Positions 13,901 to 25,635 of a DNA stretch of 64,000 nucleotides are shown here, piece by piece (the stretch's first letter is position 1; every line of letters starts with the position of its first letter). Origin of the DNA: Cadophora sp. MPI-SDFR-AT-0126 (taxonomy: Eukaryota > Ascomycota > Leotiomycetes > Helotiales > Ploettnerulaceae); the NCBI GenBank assembly GCA_020747065.1, contig JAGMVK010000013.1:1178001-1242000 (forward strand), given 5' to 3'. The notes under the pieces are model-generated. The model did not search any database. It was given only the letters and a program-made list of their open reading frames with translations, and was not told where the DNA came from. The position numbers were made by a program, and so were the translations under genes.

Positions 13901-16900
13901 CCAACTTGCTTCATTTCCTCTACACCGTCAATCCTGCATCGAATCAATCCATCCATCCATCCGCTCGACATGTCAAGCGGCTATCTGCGGCGTAACCTCA
14001 AGAAACCCAGCATATCTTGTGTTGCCCTCCATTTCATTCCAGCGACCCAGCAATCTAGCAGCCATCATCGAAGAGCCAGCGCCAGTCAGACAGCTACCCA
14101 GCTATCATCCAACTTCGGGGATTCTATCCGCTCCATTTGCCTCGCTGGTGCAATACCAGGAAATCTGCCATCTCCCAGCCATGGGGATGGGCATCGTTAT
14201 CTCGGGATCTGCCTACCCCATCAGCAACACCTCACCGTCGCACCAGTTACGTGGACACCAATGAATTGGGTTCGTCCTCTGGATAATTGGCTTTGGGCTT
14301 GCAGTTCAAAATGCGCCCATGACGCCTTTTCCCGCATGGACATCAGCTTGTCGACTGAGGTTGCTGGTTGATAAGGATTCTGCAGGCAACGTAGCCGTTC
14401 ATGTGGATTTGGTCTCGGGAGAGACGCCCAAGCTCTGCGTGTGTATCCGCTAGTTCCTGACGATGATATGCCTCACTGCTCTACTATTGCCTTGCCTCGA
14501 ATCGCATCGATGCAGAGACGTCAGGTGAACATGTTTGCGGGATGAAAGAAGCCGCTTCATGTTCCCGATAATGGCATTGTCTGGATGAATTCGGACAAAG
14601 ACGCAAATGAGAATGGGTATTCGCATACCTGATGAAGTGTCCGCATTTCGTTTCGTCGGGCATCGTCACATACCCGTTATCTATTCTGTTGAGCAAGATC
14701 GAGAGAAGCATTGGGCTCACATCCTCCGATTCTCCTTTCAAAGAGTCTTTCGAGCCCAATGCACGATGCAGGAGGACTGGCTGCATGTTCAACAGCTAGG
14801 CGCGATGTGAACAATCAATCTATTGCATATAATCTGCAAGTGCGATGTGTTGTCCTGACAGGAGCAGAGCTGATCCTCTGGTTCGTCAAGAGAGTGGCAG
14901 CAGACAGTCCTCGTAGCACGAGGCTGAATGACCGAGAGATCGGGGAGCTCTTCTTTTCCTATCTGGTAGATCTGGGACGACACCTCAGCTCATCGGGCGT
15001 TTAGTATGCCTCAAGTTGTGTCATGTGGATTTGCTTCGCCTTCTCATTCTCCGAGCATCTCACCTCACCGATTCCCGTTGTGGATTCGCGCTCGCCCCTA
15101 TCTTTCTCGCTAAACTAGTCAATCTCCACTCCTTACCATGATTTCAAACAATACTCACGAGATAGGACACGCAATATAATCGGCGACGTCGGTGATTCAA
15201 AGATAAGCACCGAACCCAACCTTCCTCTTCCAGGCAAAGATCGAGCCATGAAACGGGAAATACCCAGAAAGTTCATGGACCTCACCGAACTGGACTGAGA
15301 CCGTTACACTATCGAAAAAGACGCTACCGGCACTCAGACGAGCTGGTCTCCGTGGGGTAGTACAATGGCCACAGAACTATCTGTGCCTTAGCTCAGTCAT
15401 TGAGGCCGCCAGCGGGCGCTCCGTCAGGATTATACTGGATAGTTTCCACTATTGCTGCAGATACTATACTGAGTGGAGAAAGGTAGGAACCAACGCAAGA
15501 TATCGGTCATAAATGACTGTGACTCAGAAGCCATCTGTCCGGGGCTGGCATAAGCTTTCTTTCTTCTAGTTCCAGTTCCCTACTGCGCAGTTGCCTGGAA
15601 GCCCAGTGCTTGCAGCTAGCCGCGTTTGAAACCTTCAGACTTCAAGATCCTCCAGGCCCCGGCACTGCAATATGGTATTGAGGGAGCCTCCTACTCTACT
15701 CCCATATCAACTTATCGCTAGTGCAGTGATGGGAAGTCTACTTCCAATCCGGAGGTCCCGGGCGCCAACTTCAACCATATTCCAACATCAACATCCACAA
15801 CCTTCTCTAGACTTCGTTACGTCCCAGCTGTCCCGAACTTCATACTCACATTTGACCGCCGAGGATACGTAAAGCCTTAACCTACCAACGAACCTCATCA
15901 CCCACACCAAACCAATACTCCGGGTCAAGCAACTTCACCCTTTTCCTTTCTCGTACTTATCCCCGAACCAGCCTCATGCTCCTCTCCCTCCTTTCAGACT
16001 CCCCGAAGAAATCAATGTCTCATGCAAATATGTCTCGCATCTCTTAGTGCATTATCCTCCAATCCTTGAGGAACCTGATAATAGGTGAGTCAAACAAGGA
16101 CCAGATGTCCCGATTCCTGGGACTCGAGGGCGGGCATTCTGTACTTGGTGTTTCAGAGAAAGCGTTGGGGTTTACAGGATGTGGACTGTTGCTGTGGATC
16201 ATAAACAAGGGCTCTTGAGGGAGATCCTCGTTCTGGGAACTAAGGGTCTTGTGGTACGGAGGTTGATGTAACGGTATGTACTGCTAGTGGATAAATTTAC
16301 TGTCTTTCCACTCAGCCTGCCTTATTGTTTTCTGCATTGACAGAGGGGTTTCGCTGGGAGTGATTTTCCCTCTTGCCTGGTGAAGTGAAGATCCTCTGTC
16401 GTCATTGTCGATGAGACTCTCCCAAACCGGGCAGAACTATTCCCTCCATAGTCATCTCGACATCTTTTCTACTCCGCATCTACAGTACTCTCCACTACAC
16501 CATGCACTCTCCACTTTCCATCTCCATCTCCCTCATCACACCCAAACATTCCATCTAATCCTGATATCCCCATCTAGTCACCGAGCTCAAACACTCTTCC
16601 CAGTCTAGCACCAATATCCAGCACGCGCGTCCCTATTTCTCCCCAGCCATCGATCCATTCACTCCTCTCAGTCCCTGAACCCGAAACCATGCAGCGATCC
16701 CATCAGCGGCACTTCGACGCACTGCCGAACCTAGCGCTGCGCTGCGCTGATCACATATCGGTCCTTTTCTTCCCGAGAAGGATCGATCAGCCTCAAACTC
16801 TGATCAGCCGCATCCCGCATCTGAAATTGGGCAGCTGAGGAATCAAGAAGGCGCAAAGATCGGAGGATGACGAAAGTTCGAGGAGAAGGCAGAGGCAGAG

Positions 16901-18128
16901 AGAGAAGTAGGTTGAAGGGTTGAGCTTTCGGGGGTCGAGTTTTGAGTTTAAGCCTCATGCTTTTTTTACTTTCCTCCCTTCTTTGTGGATTTAGGCCAAC
17001 AAGAGCGAGATTCGCTATTTCAGTATGCTGAGTTGAGAGGGATAGATGCTATCCGTGGAACTTCAGAAGAACGCCCAGCGTTTTCCGGTGTCCAAACTGA
17101 CTGACTACCTCTCATCATCCTGTCCGCCGCTTCGACGATCTCAGCATCTCATACCTATCGTCACACTCATCACTCATACTCTCCCTCCTAATGTCCCCCA
17201 ATATCCTCGAACCACCATGATTTACCTCACATCCGGACTAAAGTAGTAATCGTCTCCAGTCCCACAACATAAGCAGGCAAAAACATCGAACCCTCAACCT
17301 AAATGGACATGAGACATCTCCCTCCCCTGCCTTTCCCTGCCCCCTCTTTACCTTTCCAGGCATTAAGTTAATCATCGCACAAAACAGCGCAGCGCATCTC
17401 ATGCCCACCATCGGAAGTAGAACTGATATCGAATTCTCCCCTTGTCTCTTCCCCTTGTCTCTTGTCTCTCCAACCTTCCTCAATCCTCATTCCCCCAGGC
17501 CTCACAAACACCCCAAATTATCCCTCAAATCCCCAACACATAAGCAACACAACCTCATCCCCGTTCCCATATACCAACCTACCAAAGCACAAACACGTAC
17601 GCACACACGCACAGATCAGATCAGCGGATGGTACGTTGCATTCTCATCTGCTGTCTGTGTTCTGTTTCTATTCTGTTCCATTATGTCATGCTGGGACGTT
17701 CACAAGGTAAGGCTAGGGAAGTGAAGCAAGCTGGGAGCTAGGGGCTAGGAGGTGTAACGAGAACGGGGAAGAAAGCTGGTTCGGAATAGGGACCGAGACT
17801 ATGTGGGACGAGTGTGTTCGAATCAATATCGTTTGATATTCTGATTGAGATGAGAAAGTGGAGGGAACGAGATGGAGACATTGATGAGTAAACTTTGACT
17901 GAACCCTACTTAGGGATGAATAAACAGTAAGTTATGCAGACTGAATAAGTATGGGAGCGGAATTCGAAACGTGAAAATTGACGATTGGCATCATTGTGAT
18001 GTGCTTTCCCAGCTGTCGATGTATTCGTGATAATACTGAGAATAAAGCGCCTCTCCGTGTCGAATTGTTGATAATCATCGTCCCTAGCCCACGGGCTCCA
18101 GCAAGAGACCACACCATAGCCATCATTT
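4943..18128. other. Gene-free region of about 13 kb
   Basis: I found no open frame with recognisable domain content, sustained coding-like composition or a consistent exon chain. The longest frames (13796-14371 plus, 191 codons; 12139-12636 plus, 165 codons) look like chance frames: low-complexity Ser/Pro/His text with no domain and overlapping frames on both strands. Base composition is ordinary rather than AT-rich, so this does not look like a repeat-induced-mutation block or a decayed transposon. Pyrimidine-rich tracts occur at about 5380-5500, 16400-16620 and 17100-17600. Short (ATCA)n and (ATCC)n repeats occur near 5928-5945 and 13946-13962. The left part is presumably promoter and 5' UTR of the VIB-1-like gene. 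Non-coding transcripts cannot be excluded. Confidence 0.6.
13946..13962 (+). repeat. ATCC tetranucleotide microsatellite
   Basis: About four consecutive ATCC units lie in the gene-free region. They are read directly from the sequence, and no function is suggested. Confidence 0.8.
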
Positions 18129-19846
18129 TTACTGATCCCAAACACTCATCCTCTCCACAGCACCCTCATCCCTCTCCTCCAGCGGGTCCAGCACAAATGG
18201 CCTCGTCCACTGACTCTCCCCAAGAAAATCCTTATTCCCCAAACCCTCCAACACATTCCTCTTTCTCTCTTCCTCCTTCCCACCTCCCATCCACAGCCCC
18301 CTATAATCTGCCCAATCGTCCTTTTGGACATCAATCCAACTCACAGGGCGACCAAGCGTTTTATTTCGTCTCATCCACCATCGTAGCATCTCTTCCGTGA
18401 TGGTAGCTTCTCGATGAGCCATGACGAAACGGGCGACGTCACAGAATTCGCTGTCTTCGGCCAACTCGATGCCACTGTAGGCTTTGAGGGTGTGGAGTTT
18501 GGTCCATTGCGAGCTCCAGTCAACGTATCTTTCTGTTTGTCCGCCCATCCACCGAAGGGCTCGTAGCCAGTGGGTACATCCGGTAATACCGAGGTATTCC
18601 AGTCCGTGTAGGCGGTCAGCGAGTCTTCGGAGGACGTCTGCTGCCTCGGAGAAGTCGTTATCTAGAGAGTGCGAATACATGTTGGTGCCTCCGTATTGGA
18701 TTTCTTGTCCATGGGCGGATTGGATGACCGCCGTTTTGGCATTGGGTGTCAGGGACGGGACTGGCCAGAACGCTAGGGATAGATGCGTCAATGTCGGTAC
18801 ATGTTTGGCGAACGCAAGCAGTCTCGGCCAGGAGACAGCCAAGGCTGGATGGGACAGAGATAGATGGGTTAGATGTGGCATTGGTGGCGATAATGATTGA
18901 GACAATGAGTTGTCGTCCCAGGACAATTCCTCGGAATCGATATTTGCAGCAGGAGCTGGCTTCTGTACCAGTTCAATGAGTTGCTTAAATGAAACGGAAT
19001 TCCCCATAGCTCCAGAGACATCCAAGCGGAAGAATCTTTCGTTCTTCTCTCCTGGATCGAAGTCGGGGACCTCACCGTCTTCGAGAGGCGGGAGTAAAAG
19101 AATGTTTTTCAACCTAGAAGATGTCAGCATGCTCATACAGTCCCAGAGACTGATCCACTGCAGTGTCTGAAATCAACACAAAGATGGACCAAGAGCTTAC
19201 CCTTCAAAGCCCACCCCGTCGTCCGGTCCGTATACTGCAATGTAGCTCAAAAGCTTCATCCTCATCCCAGGCGGCAAGTCCGCCAAGTTATTCTTCTCAT
19301 ACTCGCGCACAAACTCCCAATTTCTTGCCATCTCTCTCAAGCACATATCTTGCAAACTCCTGCCTTTCTGCTTTTCATCTGGAAGCCCAGGCAAATGTCT
19401 GACATCTGTCGGCAGTATCCTCTCTTGCGACCTCCTACCCGCCAATGGATCGTATCGGGAACCCTCTAGCCAGCTCCTCGGAGGCGCAGGGCCTGGTGGT
19501 ATGCGTCTGCCATTTGCATCAAATCTGCGATTCCTGGCACGAGGAACGGGCGTTTCGGGCTGCGAGAGAAGGTGGCGGATCTGTGGTGGGAGGGTTGGGG
19601 TTGTGACTGTCGCAGCGGCAGGTTTGGAGGAGATACTAGATCTGCGGAGAGAGGAGATGAGGTCGTTCACCGTGGGTTGAGCATCGTTGTCTGTATTGAG
19701 CTGTCAATATCTGCTGTGGGGGGGATGGCGGGGTAATTTCCAGACGTACGGTTTGACGAGCTGGAACTCGTCGCTGCTGAGTTTAGAGATGGGTGGACTG
19801 TACTTGGAGGCTTTGAGTATTGCGATGTGAATCGTTTCTTTGGCAT
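18129..19846 (-). CDS. Conserved LRR-like fungal protein of unknown function
   Basis: Three exons on the minus strand (19846-19750, 19690-19201, 19113-18129) join in phase to about 523 residues. The start is the ATG opening Met-Pro-Lys-Lys-Arg. The N-terminal 35 residues are Ser/Thr-rich. The next section is basic and proline-rich (RRIPPGPAPPRSWLEGSRYD) and leads into a short helical segment. The C-terminal half has leucine-rich-repeat-like sentences such as MPHLTHLSLSHPAL and VPTLTHLSLAFWP, spaced as in irregular F-box-type LRR proteins, though no F-box was recognised. Such a fold usually serves as a protein-binding scaffold. No catalytic motif is visible. Exon 3 was placed at the TAG acceptor preceded by a GCTGAC branch site, because this restores the run GFEG-LKNILLLPP. 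An alternative acceptor 60 bases upstream also keeps frame and would add about 20 residues. Confidence 0.78.
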
Positions 19847-21400
19847 GGATGAGGTTGAGGACACTCGATTGTTGGTACCTGGAAACAGGAGACGAGGAAA
19901 GCTGACGAGGGACGATGGGTGCGAGATGATGCAGTTCGATGTGGGGAGCTCATCATGGAGCGCGCTAGTGTTCGAGTCACCTCCTACAATAACCTTTCTC
20001 TTCGTCAGTCACTTCCTATTGATTGTAATTATGCACCCCAAATCGGCTTGAAAATACCGATATTATTGATCTTACCATCTATAATTTTCAGTACGCTTCC
20101 TGCTTCTGTTATTAGTCTTTTCATGATCCTTCTTGCCGGGATCAAAGTTGGGGTGAGACCAAGTAGAGCTTCCTCCCATCCCTAGGCTCAACACCTTCCA
20201 TTATTCCATCAAGCCACTATCTCCCTTATACTTTAAGTATTATTATGGGAATGTTTTCTTGCTTTAGTTGGCCTTTCACCTGCTTTTGTACTCCCACACG
20301 AGTGGTTTGTCCTCGAGGTCATGTAACTCGCTTTCAAGTTTTTTTTAGAAGGTCCACAATCACGGCGACGCTTCAAATCTAGCATAGGAAGGTCACGACA
20401 AGCAGCTCCATACACATTTACCACTAGGTGAAGCTTTCCAGTGCAAGTGGGCGCACAAGCCTCCAGGCCTATCAAGTGGCATTCGAGTTCTTGAAGTCTC
20501 ATTATGCAAACTGAGGAAGATCGGATGCATTTTCTTCTCAGCAGAAGTTCCTGCCATCGTCTTGGAAATGTTACTGTATCCTTGCATGTTTTCTTTCCGA
20601 ACCGGAAGACAATTCGTGGGGTACTATTGGGAAGAGATGTGCCAAGCTTTAAAGATCAGATGAACTGAAGTCAATCTGGCAGGGAGCTCGGGGATATGCC
20701 CTTGACTGTCTGAATGTCGTTCATGCAGCAAACCATTTTCTTACAACTCGGTCACCATTCTAGCGAGAGCTTCTTGGAATTTGCTCACTATGCTTGTCCT
20801 TACATCCGAGATCCCTTGACTTCTCCATACTTTTCTGTTCTCAGATATCAGCTCTTGGTCCGATGACGTCAAATTTGCTTTCCAGATACATAAATGACCA
20901 GTTCAGGAACACATTATATTCTCGCTACTTCTCCGATCAGATGCTTCCAGAACGTAATTGACTGTCTGTTTTCTGTCTTTATGCGAATTCATTGTATCCC
21001 TCGAGCAAGTTTGCAAACCAGCGAATTATAGAGCTCGAGTATTGATCCCATTTGATGCAGCTCAGCAGCTCAACTGTCAAACCTTCAGAAATGACTCGGT
21101 GCAACCATCCCGAGAACCGCATGCACGCCACGGCTTAGATTCAGGCACAATATCCGTAGCACTGGGGCGCTTCCATATGTCTCCAGTTCCAGTGGACGGA
21201 GAAATATATGAATCTGTCATTCCCCGCAGTCCCCGCATACAAATACTTGGCGTTTCTTGGACGTGGGTTCGGGGTAAAAGCCACCGGTGACGCCTTCTAA
21301 TTTTACTCTCATATAAGTATGAAAATGAGTTCGATACTTTATTTCGTGTTTCATCTTGACCCTGGGGCATTCATATCGACCATTGTGATTATTTTTGAAG
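19847..21400. other. Intergenic region, no gene seen
   Basis: This is the divergent interval between the minus-strand LRR-like gene and the plus-strand GH43 gene. Only short, overlapping open frames are present. It should contain both promoters. I recognise no specific operator. Confidence 0.5.
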
Positions 21401-23421
21401 ATGTTGTTTTCACATCTGTTCTCAGCGGTTCTGCTTGGTGCAGCAACAACATCTGCTAAATACATTGTTCCCGGTGCGAGATGGAGAGATACGAACGGAG
21501 ATCTTGTTAACGCACATGCTGGTGGTGTGACTGTCGATAAGAACGGCACATTCTGGTGGTTCGGCGAGTACAAGGTTCAAGGACAGGAAGAAGGTGGTGG
21601 GGTTTCGGTGTACAGTTCTGAAGATTTGGCGACTTGGACACATCATGGTTTTGCTCTGGGTAAGTTCCGATCTTTTATTGCTCTTTGATGAGATCGGATG
21701 AGGTTCTCTGGGATTATCGGATGGACTTGATCTAACCTTTTGTTCTGTAGAACCAATTGAGGGCCATCCATACATCGACCCGAGTGCCATCATACAACGC
21801 CCGAAAGTAGTATACAGCGAAGCCCTCGAACAATATCACGTTCGTCATCCCTTTTCTATCATCTCTGAACCTCTCAAACCCAGCTAACAAAGCTCAGATG
21901 TGGTGGCACGCCGACAACTCCACTTACGGCCTCCTCCTGCAAGGTCTTGCCACTTCCAAAACAATCGGCGGCCCCTACACCTTCGTGAACGCGACATCCC
22001 CACTCGGAAATTGGTCTCAAGATTTCGGCATCTTCACAGACTACAAAGACGGGCGCTCGTACTCGCTATACTCGAACGGCGATCGTAAAGAGGGCCGTGA
22101 TGTCTACTTGACGAGTTTCAATGAAGATATCACGGACTTGGATGAGGTGGTACACAGGTTTGACAAGTACGATTTAGAAGCGCCAACCATTATTCAGACA
22201 GAGAGGAGTTATTATGCATTAATGAGCCATAAGACGGGATATCGACCAAACAGTGAGTTTTAAGTCATCTGTGGTGTCGACAGGCTGGGTTTGGAGCTGA
22301 TGATTTTGACTTTCAGATGTTGTTGCTTTCCGCGCTGATTCGCTTGCCGGCCCCTGGTCCCAACCTTTCATTGTCTCACCGTTGAACACCAGGACGTATA
22401 GTTCCCAATCAGGCTTCTCATTGAGAATCACGGGAACTAAAAAGACGACTTACTTGTATCTTGGTGATCAGGTAAGATACCTCTCGAACCTCCTCTGGCC
22501 CCTTAAGGATCGCGCAGCAGCTAACCAGAATTTTCTGCAGTGGGATTCCAACTCGCTCTGGGAAAGTAGATATATCTGGCTCCCAATGGAAATCGATGAT
22601 CGGAAGAAGACTCTTGATGTTGTGTGGTATGACGTCTATGATTTGAATGTGTAGGTGTCTTTCATTTTCTCTTCGCCGTCTGCTACGTCAGAAAAGTCCT
22701 TAGCTAACATATCAATCGCAGTAAAACTGGAGAATACAAAGCCATTGAAGGAAAGACTTACTACGGCAAAGATGCCACAGTGGCAGGAAATGCTTTCAAG
22801 CAAGAAGCTGTAAGTATAGTCCCCTTCCGCTGTGTGAAGTGGGGAGAAAGCTAATGAGGAACAGAATTTCGCGAGTGGTGGGGTAATTGTTACTGGAATT
22901 TATGGCAATGACAGCAGCGTCACGTTTGAAGGCATCGAAGGAACTGGCAAGCCGCAATGGGTATCTTTCTACTATCAGAGTAGGTGGTTCATTCCATCAC
23001 CTAGTAATCTTGCTAACATTAAATCCAGATATCGACGATATGGGCTTCGGCGACCAACGTAAGTCTCCCTGCTTCCCACCCAGCCCTCAATTGCCCCTTT
23101 CCCATTCATTTTCCCCCATCCTCAAAACCCGCCAAGTAATCTACTAAAAATCCTTCCCATTAAGCTGGCGGAACGCCCGACCGTATCGGCGGGACCTGGC
23201 AACTTCGCCGTATCTCCAGCGTCGTAGTCAACAACGACACCTCAAACGTACACACGCTGTTCCAGCGCGACACTCACAAAGGCATCATACTATCCACACC
23301 CCTCCAACTCACGCTCGAGAAAGGCAGGAAGAACACGATTACGGTGAGGGGACTGTGGAATGGGTTTGATTATAAGGGCGCGGATTTGGATAGGATTGTG
23401 GTGTATCCGCCGGAGAAGTAG
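21401..23421 (+). CDS. Secreted GH43 exo-beta-1,3-galactanase-like enzyme with C-terminal CBM35-like domain
   Basis: Nine exons (21401-21659, 21751-21839, 21898-22252, 22317-22471, 22541-22650, 22722-22809, 22865-22979, 23029-23058, 23165-23421) join in phase to about 485 residues. A signal peptide, MLFSHLFSAVLLGAATTSA, opens the protein. The first half is a GH43 five-bladed propeller: the opening ARWRDTNGDLVNAHAGG and the FWWFGEYK motif match the GH43 subfamily 24 galactanases, which cleave beta-1,3-galactan of arabinogalactan side chains. Those enzymes are known for lacking the usual catalytic base. From about residue 350, the text around GIYGNDSSVTFEGIEGTG and the ending TITVRGLWNGFDYKGADLDR looks like a CBM35-type carbohydrate-binding module. 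Several potential N-glycosylation sites fit secretion. Exon 2 uses a GTTCGT donor. The subfamily assignment is from memory of the motif, so substrate specificity is an inference. Confidence 0.87.
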
Positions 23422-25635
23422 AATTAGAATGAGATATCGGATGTCTAGAGTTAGAGGAAGAGAAAATGATTCGACAACTTTGGATTTTGAGGTGTTCGCA
23501 ATGTACGGTCCATTGCGGAGGTTCTCGTGCTGTTCCTATGTTTCCAGCTCCATCATTATCCTGCCGGAATTTAGCGAACCTCTGGCCTTAGCGAGTCAAC
23601 AACGGATTGAACAAGCGCAAATTCACATCACGACGAGGAGATTTTCCGGGTCTGTCTGTGGGCACCGCCCATGTGAAACATCAGGCATGTATTGTAATTG
23701 TAAATAAATTTAGGCGATTCTTGACTCACCTTGACAATGCACCCTAGCGTGCTTGTACGAATTGACGAACTCTTTCTACTAGTCTGTTGTAGTAGTCAAA
23801 CGGACAGATCATATGATGGTGCGCTAGTCACAAAATCGAGATCAAATCGCCTTCAAATGCAGCTTAGCCTAGATTTCGAGTGATAACATACTTTCTTCGA
23901 CTCCTCCTGTACTACCAATTTGCCCTGCTTTTTTTTTGGTTGTCTTTCAAATCCAAGGTTCCGAGCGGCTTCAGCTGTAGACTGCAAAGAGAAGAAGACT
24001 TCTTTCGGCATTTCCTTCTTTACTTGTGTTTGTAGTGCTGAGAAAATAAAAGGACGTGATCTTATTTGGTGATTGTCAAGTGCTGAAACTGTACGAAAGG
24101 TAACAAGCACTCCACAACTAAAGTTGACCAATAGTAAACCCTTCAATTTGAGAGCATTCTGTAACTATGGTAGCGAATGTCGATAAATAGTAACGAATGT
24201 TTTAATCCCTATCTATCCATTTGAAAATACGAGCTATGTGTCAAGAACGCCCCCCAAAAGATCCATCACACTATTCACTCACCACTCCTCGCTCAATGAA
24301 ACTTTCCAACACCATCTCCAAATATGAACTTCAACCCTCATCTCAGCGCTCTCCCTCCAACCTCGGTCCTGCTGGCACTCACATCGGCTGACAATAACAG
24401 GGAATGACGCCCCTGGGCGTCGGAGTTGGTGGGTATCTTTCGTGGCCGCATAGGCAAACGGTGGCAGGTTCTAAATTGACATCCGTGCAAACTGATGTTC
24501 AAATCATGTATGTCAGCGTCACTCCTTTGTAGATATGCTTTTCAGGGTAACGGCAAATGAAGTAAAAGCATATGAACTAGGGCTTGGGAAGTGGGCATTT
24601 CTTACGGCAGCAGCGCCAGCCTGGTACGAGGCGAGGAGGCATCGTTGATAGCTGATACTATAAACTTTCTTTTGATCGATCTGCTGGCGTAGAAGTTCTG
24701 GGCGTATTATTTTAAGTATCTGATTTCCCCTTTTTTTCTATTTGTACTGCTATTTGTAGCTTGTGTGAGTGATCTGTTGTTATTGCTGTTGATGTTGTGA
24801 ATTATTTGGAAAGTCGCTCAAGTTTATTCTTGCTGGTTGAAAATCAGGAGAGGAGCAACTTCCACGGAGTTATATAGACGTCGCAGCCCTTCTCGAAATG
24901 TGTATTTGGAGTACTATGAATGAATTTTATTCCATGGATAAGTTGTCTCTGACATCGTGTGTGGCCTTGCGGCTTTGTTTCTAACATCACTATGACACAG
25001 CATTCAAAGACTGATTCATGCTATTCGTGGTGCGAAAGAAGGCTAAAGAAGACACAGCGGTAATTCGCAACCATGAGGGTCTCACGGCGAACACTACAAT
25101 GGATGTTATGTGATATGATTGATTTCCGGCAATGTTTTCTTCTGAACATAGCTGTATGGTGATTCAGTCCTGAGTGAGCACGTGCTCCCTCATTTATCAA
25201 TCTCACGGTCTGCCTGGGATATTCTCTATTCGACAGGTCGAGGTAGGAGATGCTTGCGAACAGAGCCAAGGGTATCCTTGGTTGCTCTTTAGGAGTACTA
25301 TCGGGAGATAGGACAGTCTCAATAGTATCATCTGTATTGATATGAGCCATGAATAAGCGAAAGGCGAAAAGCCTTTGAGTTATCTCCATACTTTTCAAAT
25401 TACGTCACATGTAGTCCAGATCAGGATATTTCACTTAATGGACTCCAAATTATTTAGTTGTCTGACAATAAAGCCAAGAATAATTTGGGAATCTAGCAGC
25501 AATAGAAACTGACGAAAAGGTCATGTGGGGAGGGTTGCTCAGGAGTCACACGCTACACAAAAGGGAAGAAAACAAGGCTCTACTTGATTGCAGCTTTGCT
25601 CTCTCAGCATGATCTACGGCGCATACTGTAAACTA
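23422..25635. other. Intergenic region, no gene seen
   Basis: This 2.2-kb interval lies between the 3' ends of two convergent genes (GH43 on plus, CorA-like on minus). The frames at 23853-24146 (minus) and 25021-25398 (minus) have no recognisable motif and no consistent splice partners. Nothing else stands out. Confidence 0.5.

Noticed and set aside
13796..14371. 191-codon plus-strand frame in the gene-free region
   Set aside because: Low-complexity Ser/His/Pro text with no domain. A competing frame on the same strand and another on the opposite strand are equally open.
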